Shown here: in pieces, positions 43,072 through 51,608 of the stretch
Layout: every line of letters starts with the position of its first letter
Numbering within the stretch: position 1 is the first letter of the stretch
Assembly: GCA_023422775.1 (NCBI GenBank)
Contig: JAFAGM010000004.1
Location: 34,820 to 98,819 of the forward strand
DNA length: 64,000 nucleotides
From: Pseudomonadota bacterium
GTDB lineage: Bacteria; Pseudomonadota; Alphaproteobacteria; Rhizobiales; Xanthobacteraceae
Reading direction: 5' to 3'
Notes under the pieces: model-generated
The model's database searches: none
Told to the model about the DNA's origin: nothing
The model's input: the letters and a program-made list of their open reading frames with translations, nothing else
Made by a program: the position numbers and the translations under genes

Positions 43072-44031
43072 TCACCCGGCCGCGATCGGCGCTTTGCGCC
43101 GTCGCGCGTTAGCGTAAAGCACGGCGACCGCGGCCGACGCCATCCGCGCCCGCGGCGAGTCCGCGCGTGACGTCAGTACGATCGGCACGCGCGCACCGAG
43201 CACGATGCCGGCACCGTCAGCGTGGGCGAAATAGGCAAGATTTTTCGCCAGCATGTTGCCCGACTCCAGGTCCGGCACGACGAGGATTTGGGCGCGGCCC
43301 GCCACTTCCGACTTGATGCCCTTGATCTTCGCCGCCTCCACGTCGATGGCGTTGTCAAAGGCGAGAGGCCCGTCCAGCAAGGCGCCGGTGATCTGGCCGC
43401 GATCGGCCATCTTGCACAGTGCGGCCGCCTCGATGGTGGACGGAATCTTGGAGGTGACGGTTTCGACCGCCGACAGGATGGCAACCCGCGGTGTCGTGCC
43501 GAAGCCTGCCAGGTTAAAGAGATCGACGACGTTCTGGATGATGTCGCGCTTGCCGTCGAGGTCGGGGGCGATGTTGATGGCGGCATCGGTGATGAACAGC
43601 GTGTCGGCATAGGCCGGCACATCCATGACGAAGACATGACTGATGCGCCGCTCGGTGCGCAATCCGCCGACCTTCGCCGTGACGCTGCGCATCAGTTCAT
43701 CGGTGTGCAGGCTGCCCTTCATCAGGGCTTCGCCCTTCCCCTCGTGGATCATTTCCACCGCCTTCGCCGCAGCCGCCTCGCTATGCGGCGCGTCGACGAT
43801 CTCGCATCCCGCGATGTTCAGACCGAACTTGGCCGCCGTATCCTTGATCTTGCCCGCAGGTCCCACGAGGATCGGCGTGATGATGCCGGCTGCCGCGGCA
43901 TCGAGCGCGCCGCGTAGCGAACCCTCGTCGCAGGGATGCACGACCAGGGTCGGCACCGCCGGCACCTTCTGGGCGGCGGCGATCAGACGATCATATTTCG
44001 ACCCGGCTGTTCCGGCTGTCGCAACATTCAT
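43072..44031 (-). CDS. pta: Phosphate acetyltransferase (phosphotransacetylase/phosphotransbutyrylase family)
   Basis: A 319-residue single-domain enzyme, the short form without the N-terminal regulatory domain. ILVGPAGKIKDTAAKFG, GEALMKGSLHTDELMRSV and RISHVFVMDVPAY are family motifs, and NMLAKNLAYFAHADGAGIVL closes the active site. It makes acetyl phosphate (or a butyryl analogue) from acyl-CoA. It overlaps ackA only if the GTG start is used. The operon upstream begins with DUF3141. Confidence 0.92.
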   Translation of the reverse strand: MNVATAGTAGSKYDRLIAAAQKVPAVPTLVVHPCDEGSLRGALDAAAAGIITPILVGPAGKIKDTAAKFGLNIAGCEIVDAPHSEAAAAKAVEMIHEGKGEALMKGSLHTDELMRSVTAKVGGLRTERRISHVFVMDVPAYADTLFITDAAINIAPDLDGKRDIIQNVVDLFNLAGFGTTPRVAILSAVETVTSKIPSTIEAAALCKMADRGQITGALLDGPLAFDNAIDVEAAKIKGIKSEVAGRAQILVVPDLESGNMLAKNLAYFAHADGAGIVLGARVPIVLTSRADSPRARMASAAVAVLYANARRRKAPIAAG

Positions 44032-44060
44032 GGCTTCGCTCCCAATATCTGCACTGCGAC

Positions 44061-46271
44061 CTATGACGCCTTCGCCTTCGGATCGAAGGCGACCGTCTTG
44101 CCGGGATCATCGAGTCCGAACAGTTTGGCCACCTGTTCAAGACGCGAGGCCACCTCGCCGGATATCTCTGCGCTCACCGACAGCACTTCCTGAATGGCCG
44201 CGAATATCCTGCGGCGCTCGCCCTTGTTGTCGGGCAGAAGTTTGGGGATAGCCGCAAGCGCTGCTTCCTTGTCGAGCAGCAGCATGAAGAACTGCTCGCG
44301 CACCAGCATCTTGAACTCGGCCAGCGAAAGCCGCGATGCCTCGTCGGTCCGGCGCAGGTGCCGCAAAGCTTCGAGGCTGCGTTCATCCACCATGCCGCGG
44401 GCGGAGCCGACATAGAGCAGCGCGCGGATGCCTGCCTCCCGCAGCCCTCCAGAGCCGATCTTGGATTTCAGCTCGGCTATGCGGGCCTGCAGGAGTTCCC
44501 GGTGTTTCGGGTCCATTTCGCGCCGGCGCGATATCTCGGACTGCGGATCGACGCCGACTGCGGCCTGCAGGGCGGGCGATCCATAGACGGCGAGGAACAT
44601 TGCCTCGCTGAGCGCCTCCTGCTGATCGCGCCATTGATCGAGCGAACTGACGATCTGCTTTGACATCCGCTCCTGGAATGCGAGGAACGGGTTGTCCTCG
44701 GTCACCGGCTTGCGCTCTTCGCGCGCCTTGTCGGCCATATTCTCAACCGCCTTCATGAAGGGATTGCGGCTATTGAACGCGTCATATTGCACGCGTAACG
44801 GATGCCATTTGCGCATCAGTTCCGCCATCTGGGGCGTCACCATCGACTTGACCCAGGGCTGCACGTATTTCCGGTAGGCATCGAGGTTCCTCTCCGAGAC
44901 GCGCTTGGCGGTCTCGAAGCGCCGCTCGTCCTCCGGAGAGTTTCCGCCCATGGCCCTTATGTCGTCGAGTGTCCGCGCCTCGCAGCGCATCACCCACTGA
45001 CCGACCGCAAGGTCGTCATTGGTCGTGTCGGGCCCCCTCGCCTCGAAAGTAGCTTCGTATAGCCCTGGCGGCAGCACGTCGATCAGGTCGATGTTGCTGG
45101 AGAACTCGGCATGCTCCTTCTTGGCCACGCCGCCGGAGACGAAGATACCGAGATGGCCGACGTTTTCGTGCACGGTGTAGACGATCGTCTGCCCGTAGGC
45201 CCTGATCTCGTCGACGTTGGCATAGAGGTCGAGAATCCAGTCGAGCGCCTGCTGCGGCGGGGTGATGTTGTCGCCCTTGGAGCAAAACACGACGATCGGC
45301 GAGCGGATGTTGCGCAGGTCCACCGCGGTGCCGTCGGACATCTTGATATTGCCGGCGGCGAGGTTGTTGCCGATGAAGAGCTCGTCGACGATGAACTGGA
45401 TCTCCTCGGCGTTCAGATTGACATGTCCGCCCCACCAGCGCTCGAATTCGAGATAGCGGTCGGCCTCGGTATCGACCTTGGAGTAGACGTTGTACTGCTT
45501 GGTCCACAACGTATTGGACGGGTTCTGGTTCTCGAAATTCTGAACCAGCCAGGCGCCGTCGAACTTGCCGGCACCGAGGTCGCTGGACAATGCGGTGAGC
45601 CAGCTTCCGCCGAGCAGGCCGCCGGAATAGCGCATCGGATATTTGCCATGCACGCCCGCCCAATAGGCCAGCGGCGCGCCGGCAACGATGACAGGACCGA
45701 ACAGCTCGGGGCGTAGCGACGCAAGGATCATGATCGCCCAGCCGGCCTGGCAGTTGCCGATCACGCAGGGCTTGCCGTCGGCATCGGGGTGGCGCTCGAT
45801 CACCTTCTCGATGAAAATTGCCTCGGCACGCGCGATGCGTTCGATCGTCTGACCCGGCATCGGCTCGGGAAGGAAGCCGATGAAATAGCAGGGGTGACCC
45901 GCTTTCATCGCGACGCCGATCTCGCTGTCGGCCTTGAAGCCGCCGATACCCGGGCCATGACCGGCGCGCGGATCGACCACGACAAACGGCCGTCGCTTGA
46001 GGTCGATCTCGACGCCCTTCGGCGGGATGATCCGCACCAGCGCATAGTTGACCGGCTGTTCCAGCTCGCGGCCATCGATGATCAGTTCCGCCGCGTAACT
46101 GAGCACATGCGGAGCCGTCTGGGCCACATGATCCCGATACTGGTCGCCGCGCTGGCGCATGATGTCGAGGAACAGCACGCTGCGCTGCCCTGCGTCGACC
46201 ATGTATTCCACCGCGTTGGCAACCATTCCCGACATTGCGTCGCCCATAAGTGGCGGTTTATCCAGAGACAT
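44061..46271 (-). CDS. DUF3141 protein, PHA-synthase-like alpha/beta hydrolase
   Basis: A 736-residue protein. The N-terminal part (about residues 70-340) has an alpha/beta-hydrolase fold close to polyhydroxyalkanoate synthases. VIGNCQAGWAIM is a G-x-C-x-G box with a cysteine nucleophile near residue 174, and the other triad members fit KGDNITPP (Asp) and VHENVGHLGIF (His). A long charged helical region follows (about 380-730). The frame is open to 46346, but a GGAGAAGG sequence nine bases before ATG 46271 marks the start. It is first in the operon with pta, ackA and fabI. Confidence 0.86.
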   Translation of the reverse strand: MSLDKPPLMGDAMSGMVANAVEYMVDAGQRSVLFLDIMRQRGDQYRDHVAQTAPHVLSYAAELIIDGRELEQPVNYALVRIIPPKGVEIDLKRRPFVVVDPRAGHGPGIGGFKADSEIGVAMKAGHPCYFIGFLPEPMPGQTIERIARAEAIFIEKVIERHPDADGKPCVIGNCQAGWAIMILASLRPELFGPVIVAGAPLAYWAGVHGKYPMRYSGGLLGGSWLTALSSDLGAGKFDGAWLVQNFENQNPSNTLWTKQYNVYSKVDTEADRYLEFERWWGGHVNLNAEEIQFIVDELFIGNNLAAGNIKMSDGTAVDLRNIRSPIVVFCSKGDNITPPQQALDWILDLYANVDEIRAYGQTIVYTVHENVGHLGIFVSGGVAKKEHAEFSSNIDLIDVLPPGLYEATFEARGPDTTNDDLAVGQWVMRCEARTLDDIRAMGGNSPEDERRFETAKRVSERNLDAYRKYVQPWVKSMVTPQMAELMRKWHPLRVQYDAFNSRNPFMKAVENMADKAREERKPVTEDNPFLAFQERMSKQIVSSLDQWRDQQEALSEAMFLAVYGSPALQAAVGVDPQSEISRRREMDPKHRELLQARIAELKSKIGSGGLREAGIRALLYVGSARGMVDERSLEALRHLRRTDEASRLSLAEFKMLVREQFFMLLLDKEAALAAIPKLLPDNKGERRRIFAAIQEVLSVSAEISGEVASRLEQVAKLFGLDDPGKTVAFDPKAKAS

Positions 46272-46328
46272 CGCTTTCAATCCTTCTCCCAGCATTACCA
46301 ATTGAAGGATGTCCGGGTCCGGCGACCG

Positions 46329-46342
46329 TTGATTTAGGTCAA
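46329..46342. promoter_or_regulatory. FixK/FNR-type box of the DUF3141-pta-ackA-fabI operon
   Basis: TTGATTTAGGTCAA, perfect TTGA-N6-TCAA. Its centre is 64.5 bases before the ATG at 46271, room for a class II promoter and a leader of about 23 bases. A second box 85 bases away serves the divergent GNAT gene. Confidence 0.8.
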
Positions 46343-46413
46343 TCAAGGACGCGTCTGCGAAGTGTCAGTTGCACTGACTTTCGGCAGTCGGCTCGAAGAA
46401 CCGCCCTGATGGC

Positions 46414-46427
46414 TTGATTCATATCAA
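46414..46427. promoter_or_regulatory. FixK/FNR-type box of the GNAT gene
   Basis: TTGATTCATATCAA, perfect TTGA-N6-TCAA. Its centre is 55.5 bases before the ATG at 46476, which also has a GGAAAGGAA ribosome-binding sequence. Confidence 0.78.
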
Positions 46428-46475
46428 TCCGTCGGGATGGACCGTCGTGCTGCCTGCGGACGGAAAGGAACCTCG

Positions 46476-46994
46476 ATGTCCGCGCCCGGCACCTACTCGG
46501 CTAACGAACGCTTGCGCGACGGCCGCGCAGTCGAAATCCGCGCACTACGGCCCGACGACAGAGACGATCTGCTGGCGGCCGTCGGCCGCACCGGCACGCA
46601 ATCGTTGCAGCGCCGCTTCTTCGTGACCAAGCGCAGCTTTTCGGACAAGGAGATAGACTTTTTCACGAAGATCGATTTCGCCAGTCACGGCGCCCTGGTC
46701 GCGCTTGCCGAGGAAGACGGACGCAAGGCCATCATCGGCGGCGGACGTTGCATCATCACCGAACCCGGCAAGGCCGAGATCGCCTTTCTCGTGATCGACG
46801 ATTATCAAGGCCAGGGCCTCGGCTCGTTGCTCATGCGTCACCTCGCGCTCATCGCCCGCAAGGCCGGGCTCAAGGAGCTGGTCGCCGAGGTTCTGCCGGA
46901 GAACGCGGCCATGCGGAAGGTGTTCGGCAAATTCGGATTCCAGGCCCGCCGCGGGCCGGATCCGCAGGTGGTGCATCTGGTACTGGAGCTCTGA
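46476..46994 (+). CDS. GNAT-family N-acetyltransferase
   Basis: A 172-residue protein. VEIRALRPDDRDDLLAAV opens the fold. EIAFLVIDDYQGQGLGSLLM carries the acetyl-CoA pyrophosphate loop (Q-x-x-G-x-G/A), and RHLALIARKAGLKELVAEVL closes it. The ATG at 46476 is chosen from its ribosome-binding sequence and the box upstream; an in-frame ATG at 46437 is too close to the box. A target, a protein or small amine, cannot be named. Similar domains are fused to acyl-CoA synthetases in protein-acetylation systems. Confidence 0.88.
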   Translation: MSAPGTYSANERLRDGRAVEIRALRPDDRDDLLAAVGRTGTQSLQRRFFVTKRSFSDKEIDFFTKIDFASHGALVALAEEDGRKAIIGGGRCIITEPGKAEIAFLVIDDYQGQGLGSLLMRHLALIARKAGLKELVAEVLPENAAMRKVFGKFGFQARRGPDPQVVHLVLEL

Positions 46995-47002
46995 ATTCCA
47001 GC

Positions 47003-48118
47003 TCAATCCCCCACTGCACCAGCCGTTGGCCGCGCTTCGGCACCGGACCGCGCCGTCCTTGCGTCGTCATCGCGAACCCACGCCGTCAACAATTCCCAGG
47101 CCACGGCCAGGATGATCGGTCCGATGAAGAGGCCGACGATGCCGTGCGCCAGCGTGCCTCCGACCACGCCGACAAAGATCACCAGCGAAGGCGTGTTCAG
47201 TCCGCGCCCCATCACGAGCGGCTTCAGCACATTGTCGGCCAGCGACGCCGGCAGCAGCAACAGCGTGAACAGCAGCGCGGCGGCGAACGATTTTGTTATC
47301 CAGAGCCAGATCAGAACGGGAATGACGATGACGGCCGATCCGATCTGCAGGATTCCCAGCATCATCACGGCAAAGGCGAGCAGCCCCGCCCGGGGGACAT
47401 CCGCCAGTTTGAAGATGATTCCGATCACCAGCGCCTGCGCGACCGCAATGCCGATCACACCTTGCGATACCGAACGAATCGTCGCCCCCGCCAACGCCAG
47501 AAAATCCTCGCTTCGCTCAGCGACCACCCGGAACAGGAAGCGCCGGCAGGCCGCCACCAGTCTTGGCCCCGCCGGAAACAGGAAGCCCGCCAGCGCGACC
47601 GCGATCAGGAATTTGACGGTTCCAACGCCGGCCGTGCCGGCAAGACTCAACATCACTCCGGCGAACGGCTTCAGATGCGGTGCGACTTCGCGCAGCAACG
47701 TGCGAAAGTTGGTGGACGCCTGCTCCCACAGTGCAGCGAGCTGGGTGCCGACAATGGGCCAGTTGCGTACCCCCGCAGGCGGTGACGGAATTGCCAGCGT
47801 GCCGGCGGCGAGATGCGCGGCCAACTCCCGAATCTCTTCCACAGCGCCAAGCCCAAGCCAGGTTGCAGGGCCGATGACGATCCCGAGATTGACGATGGTC
47901 AGGACGGCCGCAGCCAGCCTTGGACGATTGCCGAGCAGCCGGGAGAGCCAGCCGAACACCGGATAGAGCGCGACGGCCAGCACCACGCTCCAGGCGAGGA
48001 TCGGAATGAACGGCCGGATCACGACGAGTGACCAGTAGACGAGAAGCGCCAGCAAGGCGAGGCGAACGGCGAGCTGGATTTCATCCTCGCCCGCGAGCAG
48101 CTGACGGATCGTTCGCAA
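47003..48118 (-). CDS. AI-2E/PerM family permease
   Basis: A 371-residue membrane protein with eight predicted segments. RPFIPILAWSVVLAVALYPV, FGLA-type loops and LGILQIGSAVIVIPVLIWLW near the C-terminus fit the AI-2E family. No ATG is in reach of the frame; TTG 48118 has AGGGAG about ten bases ahead and lies 64.5 bases from the centre of the FixK-type box at 48176-48189, the same distance as in the DUF3141 operon. That supports a TTG start rather than the upstream frame. It converges on the GNAT gene. The substrate is unknown. Confidence 0.85.
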   Translation of the reverse strand: MRTIRQLLAGEDEIQLAVRLALLALLVYWSLVVIRPFIPILAWSVVLAVALYPVFGWLSRLLGNRPRLAAAVLTIVNLGIVIGPATWLGLGAVEEIRELAAHLAAGTLAIPSPPAGVRNWPIVGTQLAALWEQASTNFRTLLREVAPHLKPFAGVMLSLAGTAGVGTVKFLIAVALAGFLFPAGPRLVAACRRFLFRVVAERSEDFLALAGATIRSVSQGVIGIAVAQALVIGIIFKLADVPRAGLLAFAVMMLGILQIGSAVIVIPVLIWLWITKSFAAALLFTLLLLPASLADNVLKPLVMGRGLNTPSLVIFVGVVGGTLAHGIVGLFIGPIILAVAWELLTAWVRDDDARTARSGAEARPTAGAVGD

Positions 48119-48175
48119 GGCGGCCGCTCCCTGTGTCTGTCGGTCAAGCCTAACCGACGCCCTCTCGCGCCGGGC

Positions 48176-48189
48176 TTGATTCAAATCAA
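48176..48189. promoter_or_regulatory. FixK/FNR-type box of the second AI-2E permease
   Basis: TTGATTCAAATCAA, perfect TTGA-N6-TCAA. It lies between the permease start and the end of the membrane-protein gene at 48241 and points towards the permease. Confidence 0.8.
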
Positions 48190-48240
48190 GCCCCAAATCA
48201 TCCCGCCCGCGGGAGGCTAATGCGCGCGCCTGCCGCTGCG

Positions 48241-48744
48241 CTAGAAACGTCTGGACAGGCTCGAAAGCAATATGATTGCACACCCTGCGAATTCGGGGAT
48301 TCTGCCCCAGCGCAGCCCGAACGTGGTCCTGAGCAGGAGAGTATCAACCTGGTGCAGGGAGACTGCGCGAACAAGTATGTAACCGAGAATCATGACCGCG
48401 CATGCCAGCGCGATTGCGCACTCGACTGACGTGAGCCGGGCAGAAAAAAGAATTCCGAGGCTAAGTATGACCGTCATGGCGACACCGATCTTGGTGACAG
48501 CGGCCTGGATGCCGTGACGGTGCCAGTACCACCCTTCCTGGAACGCGGCTGCTCGCCCGAGATTGGTGAGGATTGGCTGCAGGTGAAGCAACTCCGAGAC
48601 ACCGAGCAGCGCCAGAAGTACTGCAATCGCCGTCCAGGCACACGGCTCATGCGAACCGACGTCGAGACCGATTGCCGTTGCACGGCAACTATAGGCGCCC
48701 CAAAGGTACAGAGCGGTCGTGACCCACGATCCGGGGCTTGGCAT
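48241..48744 (-). CDS. Multi-pass membrane protein, unknown function
   Basis: A 167-residue protein with about four hydrophobic segments, among them WTAIAVLLALLGVSELLHL, VTKIGVAMTVILSLGILFSA and ALACAVMILGYILVRAVSL. No family is recognised. The frame is open to 48960, but that overlaps the PilZ gene in another frame, so the ATG at 48744 is chosen. The ribosome-binding sequence is weak. It follows the PilZ gene with 40 bases between. Confidence 0.6.
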   Translation of the reverse strand: MPSPGSWVTTALYLWGAYSCRATAIGLDVGSHEPCAWTAIAVLLALLGVSELLHLQPILTNLGRAAAFQEGWYWHRHGIQAAVTKIGVAMTVILSLGILFSARLTSVECAIALACAVMILGYILVRAVSLHQVDTLLLRTTFGLRWGRIPEFAGCAIILLSSLSRRF

Positions 48745-48784
48745 CAGGTCAGCTCGACGAGCATCGTCGCAAACGAGGATGCGT

Positions 48785-49066
48785 TCATCGTGCGCCGCTC
48801 GCTGCACGAACACGGCTTTGATCGACGAATTCGACGCCGCAGGTGTTCCCGCGCCTCCACAGCACATGACAGTGCCTCGTGGTCCTGAAGCCATCGAACG
48901 ACAGATCAAATTCGAACGCCGCGGTGTGATATGTGGTTGAATGAAGCATGGCGCCGCCACTGTGCAGATTTACGACCAGGCAAGGATGACAGCCGCGAAT
49001 GCCGTCGACGCAAAGTAGCGCGAGCTGGTTGACTTCAATGCGTTCTAGGGCTCGTCGTTCAAACAT
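48785..49066 (-). CDS. PilZ-domain protein
   Basis: A 93-residue PilZ domain. FERRALERIEVNQLALLC holds the RxxxR motif and LVVNLHSGGAMLHSTTY the (N/D)-x-S-x-x-G motif that bind cyclic di-GMP. HVLWRRGNTCGVEFVDQ closes the barrel. It is a likely effector for cyclic di-GMP made by enzymes such as the cyclase at 1424-2641. The downstream membrane-protein gene may be its partner. Confidence 0.85.
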   Translation of the reverse strand: MFERRALERIEVNQLALLCVDGIRGCHPCLVVNLHSGGAMLHSTTYHTAAFEFDLSFDGFRTTRHCHVLWRRGNTCGVEFVDQSRVRAASGAR

Positions 49067-49379
49067 CGGACATGCCTGAAAAAGGAACTTAAAATCATTG
49101 AGGCTAACCGCCGAACATTAGACAGTCAGGCCATCTTTAAAAGTCAGCACCAGTCACTTTTTAAAATTGCAAAGAAGTACCTTAGCGAGCTTGGTGGCCT
49201 ATGCCTCGCCCAGGAAAGCGTCGAGTCCACCCGGTGGGTCACAAGAATGGTGGTGGGCCGCATGGTTCGCCGAACTGCCGCCAGTGATGGCGGGCGACGG
49301 CAACGCCAGCGTGACCACGCCCCAGAATCGGTAGAGCGCCTGGCGTCCTTGATTTTCTTCTTCAATTTGAAAGGGTTAA
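49067..49379. other. Intergenic stretch upstream of tRNA-Pro, no gene seen
   Basis: 313 bases, AT-rich near 49090-49190 with TTTTTAAAATTG and TTTAAAAGT patches. It may contain the PilZ-gene promoter. ORFs are short and lack coding character. Confidence 0.5.
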
Positions 49380-49457
49380 TGGTCGGAGCGAGAGGATTTG
49401 AACCTCCGACCCCTAGTCTCCCAGACTAGTGCGCTAACCGGGCTGCGCCACGCTCCG
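49380..49457 (-). tRNA. tRNA-Pro (GGG)
   Basis: Read on the minus strand, the acceptor arms CGGAGCG and CGCTCCG pair. The anticodon stem ACTAG pairs with CTAGT around a loop with anticodon GGG, and the T-arm holds GGTTCAAATC. The discriminator A is followed by an encoded CCA (49380-49382). It lies between the PilZ and MerR genes. Confidence 0.95.
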
Positions 49458-49540
49458 ATGCCGTTCCATTAGCTTCGATCAGGGTCCGGCGCAAGGCGCG
49501 ATCCGCCTCTTTGGGGCAGCGGTAGGCCGGTTCCTTAGCC

Positions 49541-50104
49541 TCAACTGTCCTTCATCGCGCTATCGAGCAATTGCCGGCAGGCGACCAGTTCCTGCAGCAC
49601 CCGCTCGAGGCGCTCGCGATCGGCGCCGGCCGCCGGTCCGGGCTTGGCCTTGGCCGGGGGCATCACGATGCCGTCCTCGTCGGTGTCGACGAAGCGGTAA
49701 TCGATCTCGCTGTCGGCGTCTTCGGTCTCGTAATCCTCGTCATCGGCATCGACGGTAGGGGTCTCGCCCTCCTCGGGCTCCTGCAGGCTGAGACCGATCG
49801 CCTCCTCGACGGCGCCGAAACTGACGGCCGAGGCCTGGTCGGCCAACCCCTGCACCGACTTGATGCCGTGCTCCTTGAGGATCCGCTGCACACCGCGGAT
49901 TGTGTAGCCCTCGCCGTACAGCAAGCGGCGAATGCCCTTGAGCAGATCGACATCGTCGGGACGGTAGTACCGTCGTCCGCCGCTTCGCTTCATCGGCTTG
50001 ATCTGGGCGAACCGCGTCTCCCAGAATCGCAACACGTGCTGCGGAATGTCGAGTTCTTCAGCGACTTCGCTGATGGTACGGAACGCATCCGGCGCCTTGT
50101 CCAA
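49541..50104 (-). CDS. MerR-family transcriptional regulator
   Basis: A 187-residue protein. The N-terminal winged helix runs from FRTISEVAEELDIPQHVLRF to RYYRPDDVDLLKGIRRLLY, and a short GYTIRGVQRILKEHG closes it. The C-terminal half is acidic (DADDEDYETEDADSEIDYRF) with a helical end, without metal-binding cysteines. It lies 52 bases after ihfA on the same strand in the conserved plsX-fabH-ihfA-merR order. Its targets are not known. Confidence 0.9.
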   Translation of the reverse strand: MDKAPDAFRTISEVAEELDIPQHVLRFWETRFAQIKPMKRSGGRRYYRPDDVDLLKGIRRLLYGEGYTIRGVQRILKEHGIKSVQGLADQASAVSFGAVEEAIGLSLQEPEEGETPTVDADDEDYETEDADSEIDYRFVDTDEDGIVMPPAKAKPGPAAGADRERLERVLQELVACRQLLDSAMKDS

Positions 50105-50156
50105 ATGCTCGCTCCTTCAACTCACCGGGTTTGTGAAGACGATAAACGCCGTCTTG

Positions 50157-50498
50157 CTACAAGGTCTGCTCGTCGATCTTGCCTTCGCCATTGGTAGGCG
50201 CATGGCCGTTGATCCGCTGCTTCAGAATAGCAGAAGGCTTGAACACCATCACGCGCCGCGGCGAAATCGGCACTTCGGTACCAGTCTTCGGGTTACGTCC
50301 GATACGCTGACCCTTCTTGCGCACCATGAACGAGCCGAACGACGACAGCTTTACCGTCTCGCCCTTCTCCAGGCAGTCGGTGATTTCTTTCAAAACGAGC
50401 TCGACAAACGCGGACGATTCCGTTCGCGACAGGCCCACCTTCTGGTAGACCGCCTCGCATAGATCAACGCGTGTGACTGTTTTTCCGGTCCCGGTCAT
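50157..50498 (-). CDS. ihfA: Integration host factor alpha subunit
   Basis: A 113-residue HU/IHF-family protein. TVTRVDLCEAVYQKVGLSRT opens it. VKLSSFGSFMVRKKGQRIGR and NPKTGTEVPISPRRVMVFKP form the DNA-bending beta arm with its proline. It binds and bends DNA as a heterodimer with IhfB, and its C-terminal tail is about ten residues longer than in E. coli. The frame is open to 50525, and ATG 50498 fits the family. Confidence 0.95.
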   Translation of the reverse strand: MTGTGKTVTRVDLCEAVYQKVGLSRTESSAFVELVLKEITDCLEKGETVKLSSFGSFMVRKKGQRIGRNPKTGTEVPISPRRVMVFKPSAILKQRINGHAPTNGEGKIDEQTL

Positions 50499-50630
50499 CG
50501 CCTGCCCCACACTCTCGGCGAACAAATTTATTCTCTGAAATTATGAGGTTAGCACGCAATGGTCAACAGCGACCATCATGCAGACGCATGGAACAAATCT
50601 ACAATTTTAATCAGTATTGTTGCGCTGCGC

Positions 50631-51608
50631 CTACCAGCGCACGAGCGCGGAACCCCAGGTGAAGCCACCGCCCATGGCCTCGAACAGCACCAAATCGCCC
50701 TTCTTCACCCGCCCGTCCTTGACTGCGACCCCCAGCGCCAGCGGAATCGACGCCGCTGACGTGTTGCCGTGCTGGTCAACCGTCAACACCACCTTCTGCG
50801 GTGCAATATGAAGCTTGTGCGCCGACGCATCGATGATTCGCTTGTTGGCCTGATGCGGAATGAACCAGTCGATAGATTCGGCCGTCGCGCCGGTTGCCTC
50901 GAACGCAGCGACGATCACGTCGGTGATCATGCCGACCGCATGCTTGAACACTTCGCGGCCTTCCATCCGGAGATGACCGACGGTTCGGGTCGTCGACGGG
51001 CCGCCGTCGACGTAGAGCTTGTCCTTGTGCCGGCCGTCCGAGCGCAGATGCGTCGTCAGCACGCCGCGATCGGAAGACGCCCCCGGCTGATCCTGCGCCT
51101 CGAGCACGATCGCGCCGGCGCCGTCGCCGAACAGCACGCAGGTGCCGCGGTCGTTCCAGTCGAGGATGCGGGAGAACGTCTCCGCGCCGATCACCAGCGC
51201 GCGCCTGTACGCGCCGGAGCGCAGGAAATTGTCGGCGGTAGCGAGCGCAAAGACGAAGCCGGAACACACCGCCTGCAAGTCGAAGGCCGCGCCGTGATGG
51301 ATGCCGAGCCCGTTCTGCACTGCGACCGCGGTTGCGGGAAACGTATTGTCCGGCGTCGAGGTCGCCAGCACGATCAGGTCGATCGCCTGCGCATCGAGGC
51401 CTGCGTGCTCGAGCGCGGCGCGCGCGGCGTTGATGGCAAGGTGCGAGGTGAACTCGCCTTCGGCGGCGATGTGGCGCTGCCGGATGCCGGTGCGCTGAAC
51501 GATCCACTCGTCCGACGTATCTATACGGGCCGCCAGTTCCGCATTGGTCAGCACTTTCTGCGGCAGATACGAGCCGCAGCCCAGCACGACCGAACGTTTA
51601 GCAGTCAC
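50631..51608 (-). CDS. fabH: 3-oxoacyl-ACP synthase III
   Basis: A 325-residue ketoacyl synthase III. The triad is in LQAVCSGFVFA (Cys), WFIPHQANKRI (His) and DQHGNTSAASIP (Asn), and the initial WIVQRTGIRQRHIA loop is typical. It condenses acetyl-CoA with malonyl-ACP to start fatty-acid synthesis. The GTG start at 51608 overlaps the plsX stop (GTGA), indicating coupling. Confidence 0.97.
   Translation of the reverse strand: MTAKRSVVLGCGSYLPQKVLTNAELAARIDTSDEWIVQRTGIRQRHIAAEGEFTSHLAINAARAALEHAGLDAQAIDLIVLATSTPDNTFPATAVAVQNGLGIHHGAAFDLQAVCSGFVFALATADNFLRSGAYRRALVIGAETFSRILDWNDRGTCVLFGDGAGAIVLEAQDQPGASSDRGVLTTHLRSDGRHKDKLYVDGGPSTTRTVGHLRMEGREVFKHAVGMITDVIVAAFEATGATAESIDWFIPHQANKRIIDASAHKLHIAPQKVVLTVDQHGNTSAASIPLALGVAVKDGRVKKGDLVLFEAMGGGFTWGSALVRW

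Noticed and set aside
49067..49540. Integration site at tRNA-Pro
   Set aside because: No integrase, no direct repeat of the tRNA end, and housekeeping genes on the downstream side.
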